From positions 1,107,975 through 1,171,974 of the forward strand of contig CM030943.1 of assembly GCA_018136815.1 (NCBI GenBank): DNA of 64,000 bases. Direction: 5' to 3'. A program made the position numbers and the translations under genes. The DNA is from Isochrysis galbana. Lineage: Eukaryota > Haptophyta > Isochrysidales > Isochrysidaceae. This document shows, piece by piece, positions 45,577 through 55,171 of this stretch. The notes beneath the pieces are model-generated. The model ran no database searches and had not been told where the DNA came from. It was given only the letters and a program-made list of their open reading frames with translations. The first letter of the stretch is position 1, and each line of letters begins with the position of its first letter.

Positions 45577-45936
45577 GTGAGCCATGCCCGCTGCCCCCTG
45601 TCCATGCTGGCCTGCGCCCGTGCGCCCGTGTGTGAGACCGTGGGCGCGCGTCTCAACCTCCGCCTTGTCCCTCTACAGTCAAGCGACACTGCACGCGCCA
45701 TCGTGCGTCGCTCGCGGACGGTGACTCCTTTGAAAGCGATCGTTTTTTTGTCAAGAGCCTGGTGCGCGCTTTCAGAACTACCACCGGTGCTCAAGCTAAC
45801 GTTTGACAGTTTGCCCCTTGTCAATGGCCAGTTGGTGTGCGCCATGCACACCATGTTCTTCGACTTGAACGTGATGATCCAGTCGGTCGAATTGGAGCCC
45901 GGATCACTCATCGGACCTTTTGTTGTGGTATCCTAA
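45577..45936 (+). CDS. Unrecognised open reading frame
   Basis: A 119-codon frame; the second half (VRRSRTVTPLKAIVFLSRAW, LKLTFDSLPLVNGQLV) looks protein-like, and a possible acceptor lies at CTCTACAG near 45679. No family is recognised, and it may be a fragment of a mobile element. Confidence 0.25.
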   Translation: MSHARCPLSMLACARAPVCETVGARLNLRLVPLQSSDTARAIVRRSRTVTPLKAIVFLSRAWCALSELPPVLKLTFDSLPLVNGQLVCAMHTMFFDLNVMIQSVELEPGSLIGPFVVVS

Positions 45937-46009
45937 CTGCATAGTACAAAAAAAATGCGATTGAGAGTGGGTAGAGAAAGGTTTGAGCGCGCCTCGGCCA
46001 TAGCGTGTT

Positions 46010-46172
46010 CCTTCACCCACTAACTTGCCTTCACCCACTAACTGCCCCTACCACGAACTGCCTTTACCCACTAACTGCCCCACCACGAACTGCCTTCACC
46101 CACTAACTGCCCCACCACTAGCTGCTCTCCCACCCGACTAACTGCCCACCTACCGACCTGACTAACTGCCCC
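46010..46172 (+). repeat. Minisatellite of CCCACTAACTGCC units
   Basis: About ten imperfect copies of a 13-24 bp unit (CTTCACCCACTAACTGCC, CCACCACGAACTGCC). It lies just before the virus-like gene. Confidence 0.85.
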
Positions 46173-46231
46173 CCGCCTGTCTGTTAGGGGGGAAAAAATA
46201 CACATATAAAAATAGATCCATCCTGCGATCT

Positions 46232-47065
46232 ATGACGTATTACACCAAGCTTCCGTGGCTCGCTGTAGGGCCACTGACGATTGGTCAGACGTCGGCGGAT
46301 GACGTTGCCCTCTGTACGGGGGATAATGTGAACATCATCAATGGCAAGTGTATCGCGCGGTGCACAAAAGATTCCGGTGGCGATGATTTGAGTGGGTTGA
46401 ATACGATGTTGAATAATATGGGCACCTGTGTGGGTAGCGACGTCAAGTTGGTGGACGGTCAGTGTACTTCAAGTAACATTATGGGGGTATGTCAAGGCAA
46501 TCTGAAGATTGAGGACGGCGTGTGCAAGCCCAAGTATACATTAGGCTTTGTGAAGACAACGCCTTCAGGTGATTGGGGAGGGGGATACTCTGAATATTTG
46601 GACAAGCACACTCTGGATTGTGGCACGAATGGTCTGAATCAGTTCCAACTCACGAGGCCAACTGACACGACGCTTTCGTATAGATACAAATGCCTCAATG
46701 GTATTGACAGTCCAGCAAATATAGTGCAATCCACACCAAGTGATATCAGGGCGGATGGTAGCGTGATATACTTGGACAAGCACGATGTCGATTGTGGTAC
46801 AAAGCCAATCGCCAAATTCAAACTGAATAGACCTTCACCGGACATGCTATCGTATGATTACACGTGCAATTCCATGGAGGCCGCCGGTACATGTCGTGAC
46901 GTGACGACGGAGTGGAATAACGAAACCTGGCAAAACACTAACCTTGACAAGCACAACGTTGAATGCGAACAGGACGAAGTCATCACGCAATTCCGACTGA
47001 AGCGACGAAGCAGCACCCAGGACAAGCTGAGGTACATGTACAGGTGCTGCAAAATGAGCTCGTAA
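46232..47065 (+). CDS. Virus-like repeat protein in fossil patch
   Basis: The frame encodes 277 residues. The N-terminal third has Cys-containing units (GTCVGSDVKLVDGQC, GVCQGNLKIEDGVC), each with the pattern G-x-C...VDGxC. The rest has three copies of a roughly 50-residue module: YLDKHTLDCG, YLDKHDVDCG and NLDKHNVECE, each followed by a Q/K-F-x-L-x-R strand and a Y-x-Y-x-C end. No signal peptide or membrane segment is visible. Regular beta-rich repeats suggest a surface or fibre protein. No function is known to me. Confidence 0.6.
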   Translation: MTYYTKLPWLAVGPLTIGQTSADDVALCTGDNVNIINGKCIARCTKDSGGDDLSGLNTMLNNMGTCVGSDVKLVDGQCTSSNIMGVCQGNLKIEDGVCKPKYTLGFVKTTPSGDWGGGYSEYLDKHTLDCGTNGLNQFQLTRPTDTTLSYRYKCLNGIDSPANIVQSTPSDIRADGSVIYLDKHDVDCGTKPIAKFKLNRPSPDMLSYDYTCNSMEAAGTCRDVTTEWNNETWQNTNLDKHNVECEQDEVITQFRLKRRSSTQDKLRYMYRCCKMSS

Positions 47066-47515
47066 CAATGACACCAGCCACTCCCCATCACGTCTCACAG
47101 GTGATACATAACGGAAGTATGGTGGATTCTTTGGACTTGCTCGCACTCGCACGCCCCCATTGCGAGTGTGTACTCCTCGTCGAATGCGAAAGGATGACGA
47201 CCCGTGTCCTACAGGAAGTCGGGGCTGTTCCGCACACTCTCTAACGCTCGCGCAACGTATGGGATCCGCTCACAAGCTGCAGAACCTAACCAACCCCTGG
47301 CGTACTACTGCACGATGTGTCCCCGCCTGGCAAGTGTATCGCGCAGTGCACAACAGATTGTGATGGTGATTCCAGTGGGTTGGATCTGCTCTTACAAAAT
47401 ATGGGCACCTGTCTGGGTAGCGACGTCAAGTTGGTGGACGGTCAATGAACTGCAAGTAACATTATGGGGGTATGTACAGGGGACGACATGAAGTTGGTGG
47501 ATGGTGTGTGCAAGC

Positions 47516-47863
47516 TCAAGTATGGCGTAGGCTCTCTGCAGACAACATCCACAACTCCATGGTCAGGTGGAAATAATCGTAATTAACATACCCTCTATCG
47601 AAACGCCTGAATGATATGTATGCCCTTATGAACTTGCCATATTGGTCATCATCAAGCTTATGCACGAATTTTTCGTACAGCTCCTTCTCCTTGTTGTTAT
47701 TCAGAGCTCGATCAATTTCGTACCGCCACGCCCCATTGTCGGATGCCGTGCTCGTAAGGATATTCTTGATATTGTTCGGATTTAGTACTGTTGAGTAATT
47801 TATGTCAACATCGCTAGTGCTGGACATGTATAATAGTAAGTATCGTATAATAGTATCGTACAT
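47516..47863 (-). CDS. Unrecognised frame in virus-like patch
   Basis: A 115-codon AT-rich frame with Asn/Asp/Tyr-rich content (NPNNIKNILTSTASDNGAWR). Its composition fits the neighbouring virus-like gene and not the host genes. Family unknown. Confidence 0.35.
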   Translation of the reverse strand: MYDTIIRYLLLYMSSTSDVDINYSTVLNPNNIKNILTSTASDNGAWRYEIDRALNNNKEKELYEKFVHKLDDDQYGKFIRAYISFRRFDRGYVNYDYFHLTMELWMLSAESLRHT

Positions 47864-47962
47864 ATTTTTGTGTCACGCACCAACTCGAGCGGGATGCATC
47901 AGTCCTCTTGCCAAACGAGTGGGTTGGATAGCGCTACCCTCATGATCCCCACGATCCTCCGC

Positions 47963-48145
47963 GATTGAACGCTTTTCCATGCGGTGGGGGTGATGGCGAT
48001 TGAACGCGTTCCACGTGTAGGCTGATGGTGATTGAACGCTTTTCCATGCGGTGGGGGTGATGGCGATTGAACGCGTTCCACGTGTAGGCTGATGGTGATT
48101 GAACGCTTTTCCATGCGGTGGGTGATGGTGATTGAGCGCTTCTCG
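47963..48145 (+). repeat. 67-bp tandem repeat, about 2.7 copies
   Basis: Units begin at 47963, 48030 and 48097, each GATTGAACGCTTTTCCATGC. The first two are essentially identical. Each unit contains a second half with GATTGAACGCGTTCCACGTG, so the repeat has an internal half-unit structure. Confidence 0.9.
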
Positions 48146-48579
48146 CCTTCGTCTTTTATGATTAATTAGTAGTAGTAGTATCTACCGCTGCGGATTGCGT
48201 CAATCATTAATCACTAATTAGTGTCGGGGGGGAAAGAAACTTCGCCGAGTCCGGTGAAAAATATTGCAACTCCCCGATTTTTTTGAACGCAGGCTCCCTA
48301 ACCTCTAGCGGCGGGTGATCCGCTGATGCACACATAAAAAACACGCGATGGCCACGACGACGGAGCTGACTATCGAGCTCTGCCGTCGAGCATTATAGAG
48401 CGTACATCACACGGCACTGACTCACTTGCCACTGCTGCAATGCGAGGCAAAAGCAAACTTTTCTTCACGTTGTCAGACTCCAAGTGCTCGGACGGAGTCA
48501 AGGCGTAGGCGTGTTGACAATGTTGGCATCTTGCCAGGGCAACGAGTGTCGAAAAGAAGGCCGTGGGGGAATTTTGCCA
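48146..48579. other. Intergenic region, no gene seen
   Basis: It has a short AGT microsatellite at about 48168-48180 and an inverted ATTAATTAGT / ACTAATTAGT pair near 48160-48222. Confidence 0.4.
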
Positions 48580-48824
48580 TGCCAACGAGCAATGAGATCT
48601 TACGGAGGCCTCAATATGAGCCCATCGTCTTTGGCGGGCAAGCAACGCAGCCCGTCGTGAAAGCGGGGCACAAAATACAAGGCACGCTCGTGAGCACGAG
48701 GACCTGCGAGGCACGTGCAGTCATCGGGCAACCGATCAGGCCCATGGGCCTCGGACTAGACACAGAGTTGATGTCGGCAAAAAGCCGATGGAGCAGCAGT
48801 GCAACTGCTAGACAGGTGAGCTAG
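48580..48824 (+). CDS. Small unrecognised open reading frame
   Basis: An 81-codon frame starting MPTSNEILRRPQYEPIVFGG and ending 11 bases before the stop of the convergent membrane-protein gene. It has a plausible donor (ACAG/GTGAGC) near its end. The minus strand is also open here. No family is recognised. Confidence 0.25.
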
Positions 48825-48834
48825 AACGGCAGTA

Positions 48835-50943
48835 TCAGACCGCGACTACTGGTGGAGGCGAGGATGGTGCTGCCTGCCCGTGCTCGGAGGTTGAGCTGGT
48901 AACGCTTGGCCCCACATTAGAGGTCGCGCTCTGCGATGCCTCAGCCTCAGGTTCAAAGGCTATTTCCTCGGCGACAATGTTGACCAGCGCAGATAACGCG
49001 CGTCTACGCGGTAGGAGATAGCTGTCCACAATGGCAAAGTAAGCCCCCCCCATGAACATGATGCCACCAGTCATCAGTAGCACTGCTGCGAGCTCGCTAC
49101 GCTCTCGACCAGCCTCGAGTTCGGCGATGCTGCGCCCGCCGGGTGCGGCGCCTTGAGGGAGGGCGGCGGCGGCAAGCTCGGCGGCAGTGCAATTGGTCGA
49201 CGTCTGAGGTCTGAAGTCGCCGTAGGCCGCCGTGAAAATGGCGGTGAGGCCCAGCAGTCCCCATGCAATACAGACTTCAAGGAGCGCCGCGTAATACACA
49301 AGCGAGGCTGAGCGCGCGTCATCGTATCGGAGCATGAAGGCATCCAGCATGACATCAACCATCGGTTTGAAGGGCACCACGTATGGTAGGAAAATGAGGA
49401 TGGCTGCCCAAGTCAGTCCGAGCCGCGCCCACGCCGACTGGCCGATGGAGGTGGACGGCAGCAATAGGAAGAAGCCCGAGAGGCACACACAAGAGAGCAT
49501 CGCCCACAAGCGGGCGACCCACATGCGGAAGGTGGGATTGCTCGAGCGTGGCGTGGTGGGTTGAGCGCGCTTAGCACTCTCCCGAGAGGGGGAATTGTCA
49601 TTCTTGCGCTCGCCGTCCTCGCTCGCCCCTGCTGGCAGCCCGATCATCAGTGAAACGACGTAGCCAAGCGCAGTGATAGTGATGGCGGCGCCAATGGCAG
49701 CGTAGCCCAGCCGAGCTCGGCCTCCCTTGAGGTCAGGCACGGCAGCGGTCGTGTCGAGGATGAGCGCGTCGCCGGTCAAATAGGCAGTGATGTTGGCGGC
49801 CACCAGGTTGGGGATGCGCGCGATAACTAGGAAGAGGACGAGGCCTAGTTCGCGCTGGTACAGCTCATAACATCGGAGTAGGACAGAGTGCTCGCCCGGC
49901 TGTTCATGCGTCGACTGCAGTGTCGTGTGAACCGCGGCGATGTGCTCAGAGGAGTGTTGCCCTTCTGGGAGGATGAGCTCAGCTCGGGCAGGCTCCGTCT
50001 CGACGGCGTGCTCACGCGACTTCACGTGCTCTGTCAGCGTGTTTATGAGCGCGTTACACTTGTTGGCGCCGCAGCGGCCAGGCGGAGCAACGGTAAGGCC
50101 GTGGCTGGCGCCTAGCAGGCTGCATAGCACGACGAAGGCCCATAGGATCATGCCGTCATTGGCCGCAAGGAAGATGAGGAGCGCACCCACGGCCGGATAG
50201 AACATGCGCACGAAGGAGACATACGTGGAGATGCTGCGTGCCGACGTGGCGGGCCGGTGGACGGCGCAACATCCGATGCCTGGAAAACGGAGCGTCACGT
50301 CTTGGAACGCGTCGAGCCAGAGGGTCCGACCCATCTCGCGACAAGAGTCGCCCAGCTGGTTGAAGCCGGCGTAGAAAAGAGTATAGGCCGCTGCATATAC
50401 CCAGGCAAGCGCGGAGGCCGGCAGTGGGCAGCTCCCCGCCGGCTCACCGATGGAGGCGCAGATGCCTGCCTCCTCAGCAATCTCAGCTGCAGTTGCGTTG
50501 ATTGTGCAGTCGCACTGGTCGCCACTGGGCGGGGTGGCCCACATGCACGGCGTGGCGACGAAGGCTATTAAGCCTGCAGCACCAAGCGAGATGGTGTACG
50601 CCCGCGTCGTGAAGACCGCCAACGGGCCAGTCGCGAAGTGGTCTGCTCCCTCAATCCAGCGGTAGAGGATCGGCGCGATTGCCGACATGATGAACTTGAA
50701 GGTGGTCTCCACAACGGCGATGAGAAGGGCGAAGATCATGGGCGAGATGACGGATGTGCCCGAGGCGTACGCTAGCTTTGCCTGCTTCACCGCTTCCCAC
50801 TGGATCGCCTTGTAGCAGACCCATGAGAGAGTGTCCAGCACAAAGAGAGAGAGGAGCACACGAGGACCGTCTGAGCGAGGGCCGACGGCGTCGACGGCGA
50901 TGTTGAGCACGGTGAGGAAGGGGTAGGAGTTCTGAAAGCCCAT
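48835..50943 (-). CDS. Polytopic membrane protein, about 12 helices, family not recognised
   Basis: A single exon of 702 residues starting MGFQNSYPFLTVLNIAVDAV. About twelve hydrophobic segments can be counted, in two groups of six. They are separated by a soluble loop of about 80 residues (from around GRCGANKCNALINTL to HSVLLRCYEL), and a second hydrophilic stretch (ERKNDNSPSRESAKRAQ) breaks the latter half. The two-times-six layout recalls secondary transporters such as the major facilitator superfamily, but no diagnostic motif is seen, so substrate and location are open. Lumenal-type loops contain paired cysteines and N-x-T sites (CDCTINAT; NCTAAEL). The C-terminus is Ser/Pro/Glu-rich. The first ATG at 50943 is used; upstream the frame is low-complexity Pro/Ser. 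Confidence 0.75.
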   Translation of the reverse strand: MGFQNSYPFLTVLNIAVDAVGPRSDGPRVLLSLFVLDTLSWVCYKAIQWEAVKQAKLAYASGTSVISPMIFALLIAVVETTFKFIMSAIAPILYRWIEGADHFATGPLAVFTTRAYTISLGAAGLIAFVATPCMWATPPSGDQCDCTINATAAEIAEEAGICASIGEPAGSCPLPASALAWVYAAAYTLFYAGFNQLGDSCREMGRTLWLDAFQDVTLRFPGIGCCAVHRPATSARSISTYVSFVRMFYPAVGALLIFLAANDGMILWAFVVLCSLLGASHGLTVAPPGRCGANKCNALINTLTEHVKSREHAVETEPARAELILPEGQHSSEHIAAVHTTLQSTHEQPGEHSVLLRCYELYQRELGLVLFLVIARIPNLVAANITAYLTGDALILDTTAAVPDLKGGRARLGYAAIGAAITITALGYVVSLMIGLPAGASEDGERKNDNSPSRESAKRAQPTTPRSSNPTFRMWVARLWAMLSCVCLSGFFLLLPSTSIGQSAWARLGLTWAAILIFLPYVVPFKPMVDVMLDAFMLRYDDARSASLVYYAALLEVCIAWGLLGLTAIFTAAYGDFRPQTSTNCTAAELAAAALPQGAAPGGRSIAELEAGRERSELAAVLLMTGGIMFMGGAYFAIVDSYLLPRRRALSALVNIVAEEIAFEPEAEASQSATSNVGPSVTSSTSEHGQAAPSSPPPVVAV

Positions 50944-53153
50944 CCCTCGCCTTGTCCACCAAGCTGAACCCGCCGCCCGGTCGCGGGCGCGCAGGGGAGG
51001 CGGAGGGGGGAAGGAAGGGCGGGGGGGGGAGGGGAGGGGGGGAGGCGGCGGCCCCACAGTCCCTCCGGGAGATGAGGGGCGGAGGAGAGATGAGAGGGGA
51101 GAGGGGGGGGGGGGAAGGGAAAGGGGAGGAGGCAGAGGGACAGGAGACGAGAGGGATATACTCCAGACGGGGAGAGAGAGAATGTGAAGAAGGCCTGTCT
51201 GTGTCCTGCAGCCTCTCTCTCCCTCTCTCCCTCTCTCCCTCTCTCTCTCTCTCTCTCTCCCTCTCTCTCTCTCTCGGCTGCCCCCCCCCCCCCCCCTCTC
51301 TCTCTCACTCACAATAAAGACTCCCCCTGCCTGGTGAGGAGGTACAATAACCCTTGTGTCTCCCCTTTTGGGATTTCCCCCCCCCCCCTCCCCTCCCCCC
51401 TTTCACAACGTCAGTTGAGGTATTCTCTTCCCGCCGCCGCGGGGGGCGTCCATCCATCATCATCTAGACGGTCTCTTCTCCCTCCCTCCCTCCCTCCCTC
51501 TCTCTCTCCCCTTTCTTTCTCTCCTCCAGACTATCGTCCCCTGCTTCTTCACATATGACCATCCTTCTCCGCTTCCACTCAGACACCAAAAACGCCCTAT
51601 CCGGCTCATCGAGATGTTTCACAACTCCCAGCGCTGTATTCCTCTCTCCTTTCGGTCACCTCCAGAAGAAGTTGGCTCTCTCTCTCTCTCTCTCTGAGGG
51701 GTTGCGTCACCCCCCCCCCCCGCGCGAGGCGCGGACCACCAACCTTCTCACTCGCTTCCTCCGAGATCTCGCGCCAACGCGGAAGCCGCCTTTCTCCCGC
51801 CCCCTCTGCTGGGCGGCGGGCGTCCCTTCGCCTTCCTCCTCCTCTCCTCGCCGTCTCCTCCTTCTCTCGTGGGTCTGTTCCCTCTCGAAACAAACTCTTG
51901 GAGGGGAGAGAGAGGGCCGACAGCGCCACGCTCTCGCTTCATCTCCTCGACGACGGCCGACGGCGCTCCTTCCCACCCCCCCGCCGGGCGAAGAGGCGTC
52001 GGAGCTTCTTGGGCAAGTCAGTCCCATTCGGGTGGGAGTCCTACGGCACCCATCTTGAGAAGAGGGAGGGCGTTGGAGTTTTTCGGGGACGGAGGGAATG
52101 GCGATGGTGCACGAGGACGTGGCGAGGGTGGAGGTGTGGACGGAGCTGTGGTCCGTAGCCTTCATCGGCAACGGAGCCCCTATCCCAAGATGGGGGTGTG
52201 CGCGGCTAGTGCATGGCTCGTCGGGTGTATGTGGCTAGGGAGGCTAGCCAACAAGATGCTCTACAAGACTACAATTTCAAACGTGGTACCCCCGCCCCCC
52301 GCCCAGAGATAGCCCGGTCACTCACTAGGGGGGTGCGGAGGGCACCATCTGTAATCTGTAATGGGCAAACGAAGGCCTAAATAAGCTTCCTATATGTTCC
52401 GGTATGGGAGATCCGCAAAAAAACCCGGGGGTCTTCCGGCAAAATTTTCGAAAAATACCCGATTTTAGGCCTCTGACGGCCGTGCGGAAATATATGGCAG
52501 GCCCCCCTGCGGTATTATTTTACCGATGGCCTTCATGCGCGCTTCTCGCAGCGAAACACGAAACCATGGGCAAGGCCAGCTGACCCGGACCTGAGATCCT
52601 GGTTCAATATGCATAGCAATACATTTTCGCTAAGTTTCCATTGACTTGAACGTGTACGTAATTAGTAATTATCGAAAAACTAAGGACGCTAACCGCTAAC
52701 CGCTAAAATCGCCAAGGGCTCGAGAACCCAACTTCGACCCGCGACCGGGGGCGCCACGAGGCCGTTCCAGTCACCGCTCACCAAATGGATGACGCTACCA
52801 GCACCAAAGTGCGGTATGCCGCCCTCACTGCCACGCCAATCGCGCCCGCCGCCCCGCCGCCCCCGCGCACTGCGTCGAAATCGGCCGCTTGCGGCCCCCG
52901 GTGATGACGTCGTCACGCCCCCAAGACGCGCCCTGAGTGCCCAACTTCGACCCTGTCGTATTCCATAAGATGACAGACTTTTACTTCTAACCTGGGGGTT
53001 TTTTAAGCCTCAAGGTCTCGTCGATTGGTATACTGCCTCTTCTCTTACTTCTTACTTTCTCTCGATGTCATCAAATGTTCCATGACTGTCTTTTGTCTTC
53101 TCTCCGTGTATCGGTCGTAGCTCCCCAGCGAGGTCTGCCCTCGTTGTACCGAC
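50944..53153. other. Intergenic region with long purine/pyrimidine tracts
   Basis: G-rich at 51005-51140, then CT-rich at 51210-51310 and 51475-51530, with poly-C at 51279-51296. These lie upstream of the membrane-protein gene. Frames at 51555-52312 on both strands are Arg/Ser/Pro-rich and unrecognised. R9b/R7c occupies 52300-52410; nothing is recognised in 52411-53153. Confidence 0.5.
52300..52410 (-). repeat. Dispersed repeats R7 and R9, joined copy
   Basis: On the minus strand this reads CTCCCATACCGGAACATATA, then GCCTTCGTTTGCCCATTACA and CAGATGGTG (R9, as at 28281-28371), followed by AGTGAGTGACCGGGCTA (the end of R7). R7 and R9 are therefore probably parts of one longer family. Confidence 0.65.
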
Positions 53154-53395
53154 CCCTCTGTCGCATGTCTGCGCGTGGCTAAGTTGCCCTGGTGCCAACG
53201 CCTGGCCGTCCGTCCAGGTGTGGTTACTTTTCGCTCGCCCCATTTGGCTTAGTTTGTGTGGTTCTGTGGCCTCAGCCTTTTTTGAGTCCTTGCGTTGTAG
53301 TCTCCCGTGTCTACCTCGGACCTAAGAAGCTCTCATTCTCATTCCCTCCGTCGCATGTCTGCGCGTGGCTGAGTTGCCCTGGTGCCGACGCCTGG

Positions 53396-54435
53396 TAGGG
53401 GTAGGCCAAAATATCCGGATATGTGAATTGGATATTTGGGTGGGTTTTTGCCCAACTGGATATTTTTGGATATTTTTGGATATCTGCTGGATATTTGGGT
53501 GGCTCAAGCGGGAGAGGCGCGTGCCCCATGAGCCATGAGCGGGTAACGGTGGGGGGAGGGGGGGAGGGCACCCAACATATACAGTAACAACGTGTTACTA
53601 TAGTATTTGCTGCAGAGCTGAGGATTGGAAAGCGCGAGGCGCGAGGCGAGGCGCGAGGCGCGAGGCGCGAGTCATGCAAGGTGAGCCGAGGCCTTGCTCT
53701 TGCCTGCGCGCACGCCCTCTTCTTCTCAGCCGCCGCGCCCGCCTTTCCCTTGTTTGTGTGTAGGAGTGGGAACGGCACTGCGCGACGCTGCACGACGCTC
53801 TTCGTTGCGCCGGCGTCGCGGCAACGTTGTTGACGACATGGACGAGGAGGCACTCGCGCGTAGCGAGTCAGTCGAGATGCACTCCTCGTCGCAGGGCAGG
53901 GCCGAGCGTGCTAGCGTGGAGCGTGCGCAGATTTGCGTGGAGATCACCGAGAACGATGACGTGGCTGAGTCCCCCAACTCTGCCGCGTCTGAGCGTGTGT
54001 TCAGTTTGCTGCAATGCATGTTTGGTGCAGATCGTGCTAATTCGTTGGCTGATCAGGTGGAGGCGTCGGTGATGTTGCGATACAATCGCAATAAGCGCAA
54101 GGGCGCGTGTGCGTGTGCGTGAGAAGTATGTATGTCGTATGTCGTATGGTGATTGTGAGCCCGCCACCCACTATACTAACTGAATGCATGTGACATACGA
54201 CACACATCATTCATAGAGCGATGTGTGGGGCCACAAAGCGGCATATACCCCCCATACCCCATACCCCCTCCCCATCACGCCGCCGAGCTTGCTTGCGGGT
54301 CTCGGCGATCGGCGAATATCCAATCGATATCCATTGGATATTTTGCTGGATATTTGGGCGAGTAGCCCGGATATAAACTGGATATCCCAAATGGATATTT
54401 GGGTAGATTTTACTGGATATTTTGGCCTACCCCTA
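53396..54435 (+). mobile_element. hAT-family DNA transposon, short, complete ends
   Basis: Perfect 21-bp terminal inverted repeats begin TAGGGGTAGGCCAAAATATC at both ends. The flanking 8-bp target duplication is ACGCCTGG / ACGCCTGA (7 of 8). The intact target ACGCCTGGCCG is seen in the neighbouring tandem unit at about 53205. Subterminal regions carry six or more TGGATATTT/GGATATC motifs per side (53402-53500 and 54316-54425). Only the C-terminal part of the transposase is encoded (53694-54122), so it is a deletion derivative. Confidence 0.9.
53694..54122 (+). CDS. hAT transposase C-terminal dimerisation region
   Basis: The last 60 residues are a typical hAT dimerisation domain: SPNSAASERVFSLLQCMFGA, then NSLADQVEASVMLRYNRNKR. 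The preceding part is acidic and low-complexity, and the frame before about 53842 is probably not coding; a possible acceptor lies at GTGTGTAG near 53762. The DDE catalytic core and zinc finger are absent from the element. Confidence 0.8.
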   Translation: MLLPARTPSSSQPPRPPFPCLCVGVGTALRDAARRSSLRRRRGNVVDDMDEEALARSESVEMHSSSQGRAERASVERAQICVEITENDDVAESPNSAASERVFSLLQCMFGADRANSLADQVEASVMLRYNRNKRKGACACA

Positions 54436-54685
54436 ACGCCTGACCGTCCGTCCAGGTGTGGTTAGTTTTCGCCTCGGTTGGATTAGTTTGTGTGTCTCTG
54501 TGGTCTGTGGTCTTACCTTTTTCGAGTCCTTGCGTTGTAGTCTCCCGTGTCTACCTCGGACCTAAGAAGCTCTCATTCTCATTCTCTCTCTTCCACTAGC
54601 TCGCTAGCTGGCCTCGTCCCTACTCTCCGACGCCACGCGTCGCAATCCTCCGACCTTCAGTCTACCTCGTCGCTCGTAGCGCTCG

Positions 54686-54838
54686 ATGGCAGACGCTGTC
54701 AGACCCGATTCTTACTATGACCTTTCAGACATCTTCCCGCAAGCAGCAATCAACGATCCTTCCACGACCGCGTCAGCTGCCGGCTCGATCGAACGGCCCT
54801 CTGCCTATGAGCCAGTAGTCATCGCATGTTCGACAGTT
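54686..54838 (+). CDS. N-terminal fragment of an unrecognised protein, cut by repeat R3
   Basis: The frame MADAVRPDSYYDLSDIFPQA, then about 30 more residues, begins after the 190-bp units and runs straight into repeat R3 at 54839. It may be the first frame of a transposable element whose leader is formed by the tandem units. No family is recognised. Confidence 0.35.
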
Positions 54839-55099
54839 TCACGAGTGCCCCCCCCCCCCCCTGCGTTGCTTTTACCCGAAAGGGGTTTTCCCCCAGCTTG
54901 GCCTCGAGGAGAGGGCGTGCTGGGGTGCGCAGGGTCGGTGCGTGCACTGGGGGGAGGACAAATATCGAGGAGAGGGGGCACTGCCCCCTCCCCACGGTAT
55001 CACTCGGACACCTGACTCGTCAGGCATGGCGGGATTCCGGGACGGAACAGTTGTGTCCAATCAGCTAGTGGGGTTGGCTGGGATATAACATTAATTATT
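54839..55099 (+). repeat. Dispersed repeat R3, copy b (261 bp)
   Basis: Near-identical to 6938-7198 with the same end points. Here it interrupts the frame that starts at 54686, which marks it as an insertion. Confidence 0.85.
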
Positions 55100-55171
55100 A
55101 TGTATATCACATGCGGGAATAAGCTGGTACTACAAAAATGCATAGTAGTAAATAAATCGATACGCTCTTCG

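Larger units (their letters stand above)
46200..47870. mobile_element. Virus-like fossil patch, family uncertain (large DNA virus or virophage-like)
   Basis: This patch has lower GC than its surroundings and carries two genes unlike the host genes: a repeat-bearing protein on the plus strand (46232-47065) and a short frame on the minus strand (47516-47863). Between them is a diverged partial second copy of the first gene. The repeat type resembles proteins I associate with algal giant viruses and their satellites, but this is from memory. No capsid, polymerase or integrase is seen. It appears to be an incomplete, broken insertion in which one gene still looks whole; age cannot be fixed. Confidence 0.45.
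53154..54584 (+). repeat. Two tandem 190-bp units, the second split by a hAT insertion
   Basis: Unit 1 is 53154-53343 and unit 2 starts at 53344; both begin CCCTCTGTCGCATGTCTGCG-like. Unit 2 continues after the insertion to about 54584, with GTGTCTACCTCGGACCTAAG and AAGCTCTCATTCTCATTC in both. An open frame starts 100 bp later (54686), so the units may be promoter or 5' leader monomers of a transposable element. Confidence 0.8.

Noticed and set aside
46010-46172. A possible CRISPR-like array
   Set aside because: Units are irregular in length and repeat without unique spacers; it is a minisatellite in a eukaryotic genome.
51707-52312. Overlapping Arg/Ser-rich frames on both strands
   Set aside because: Parallel open frames in GC-rich tract DNA without motifs or splice logic.
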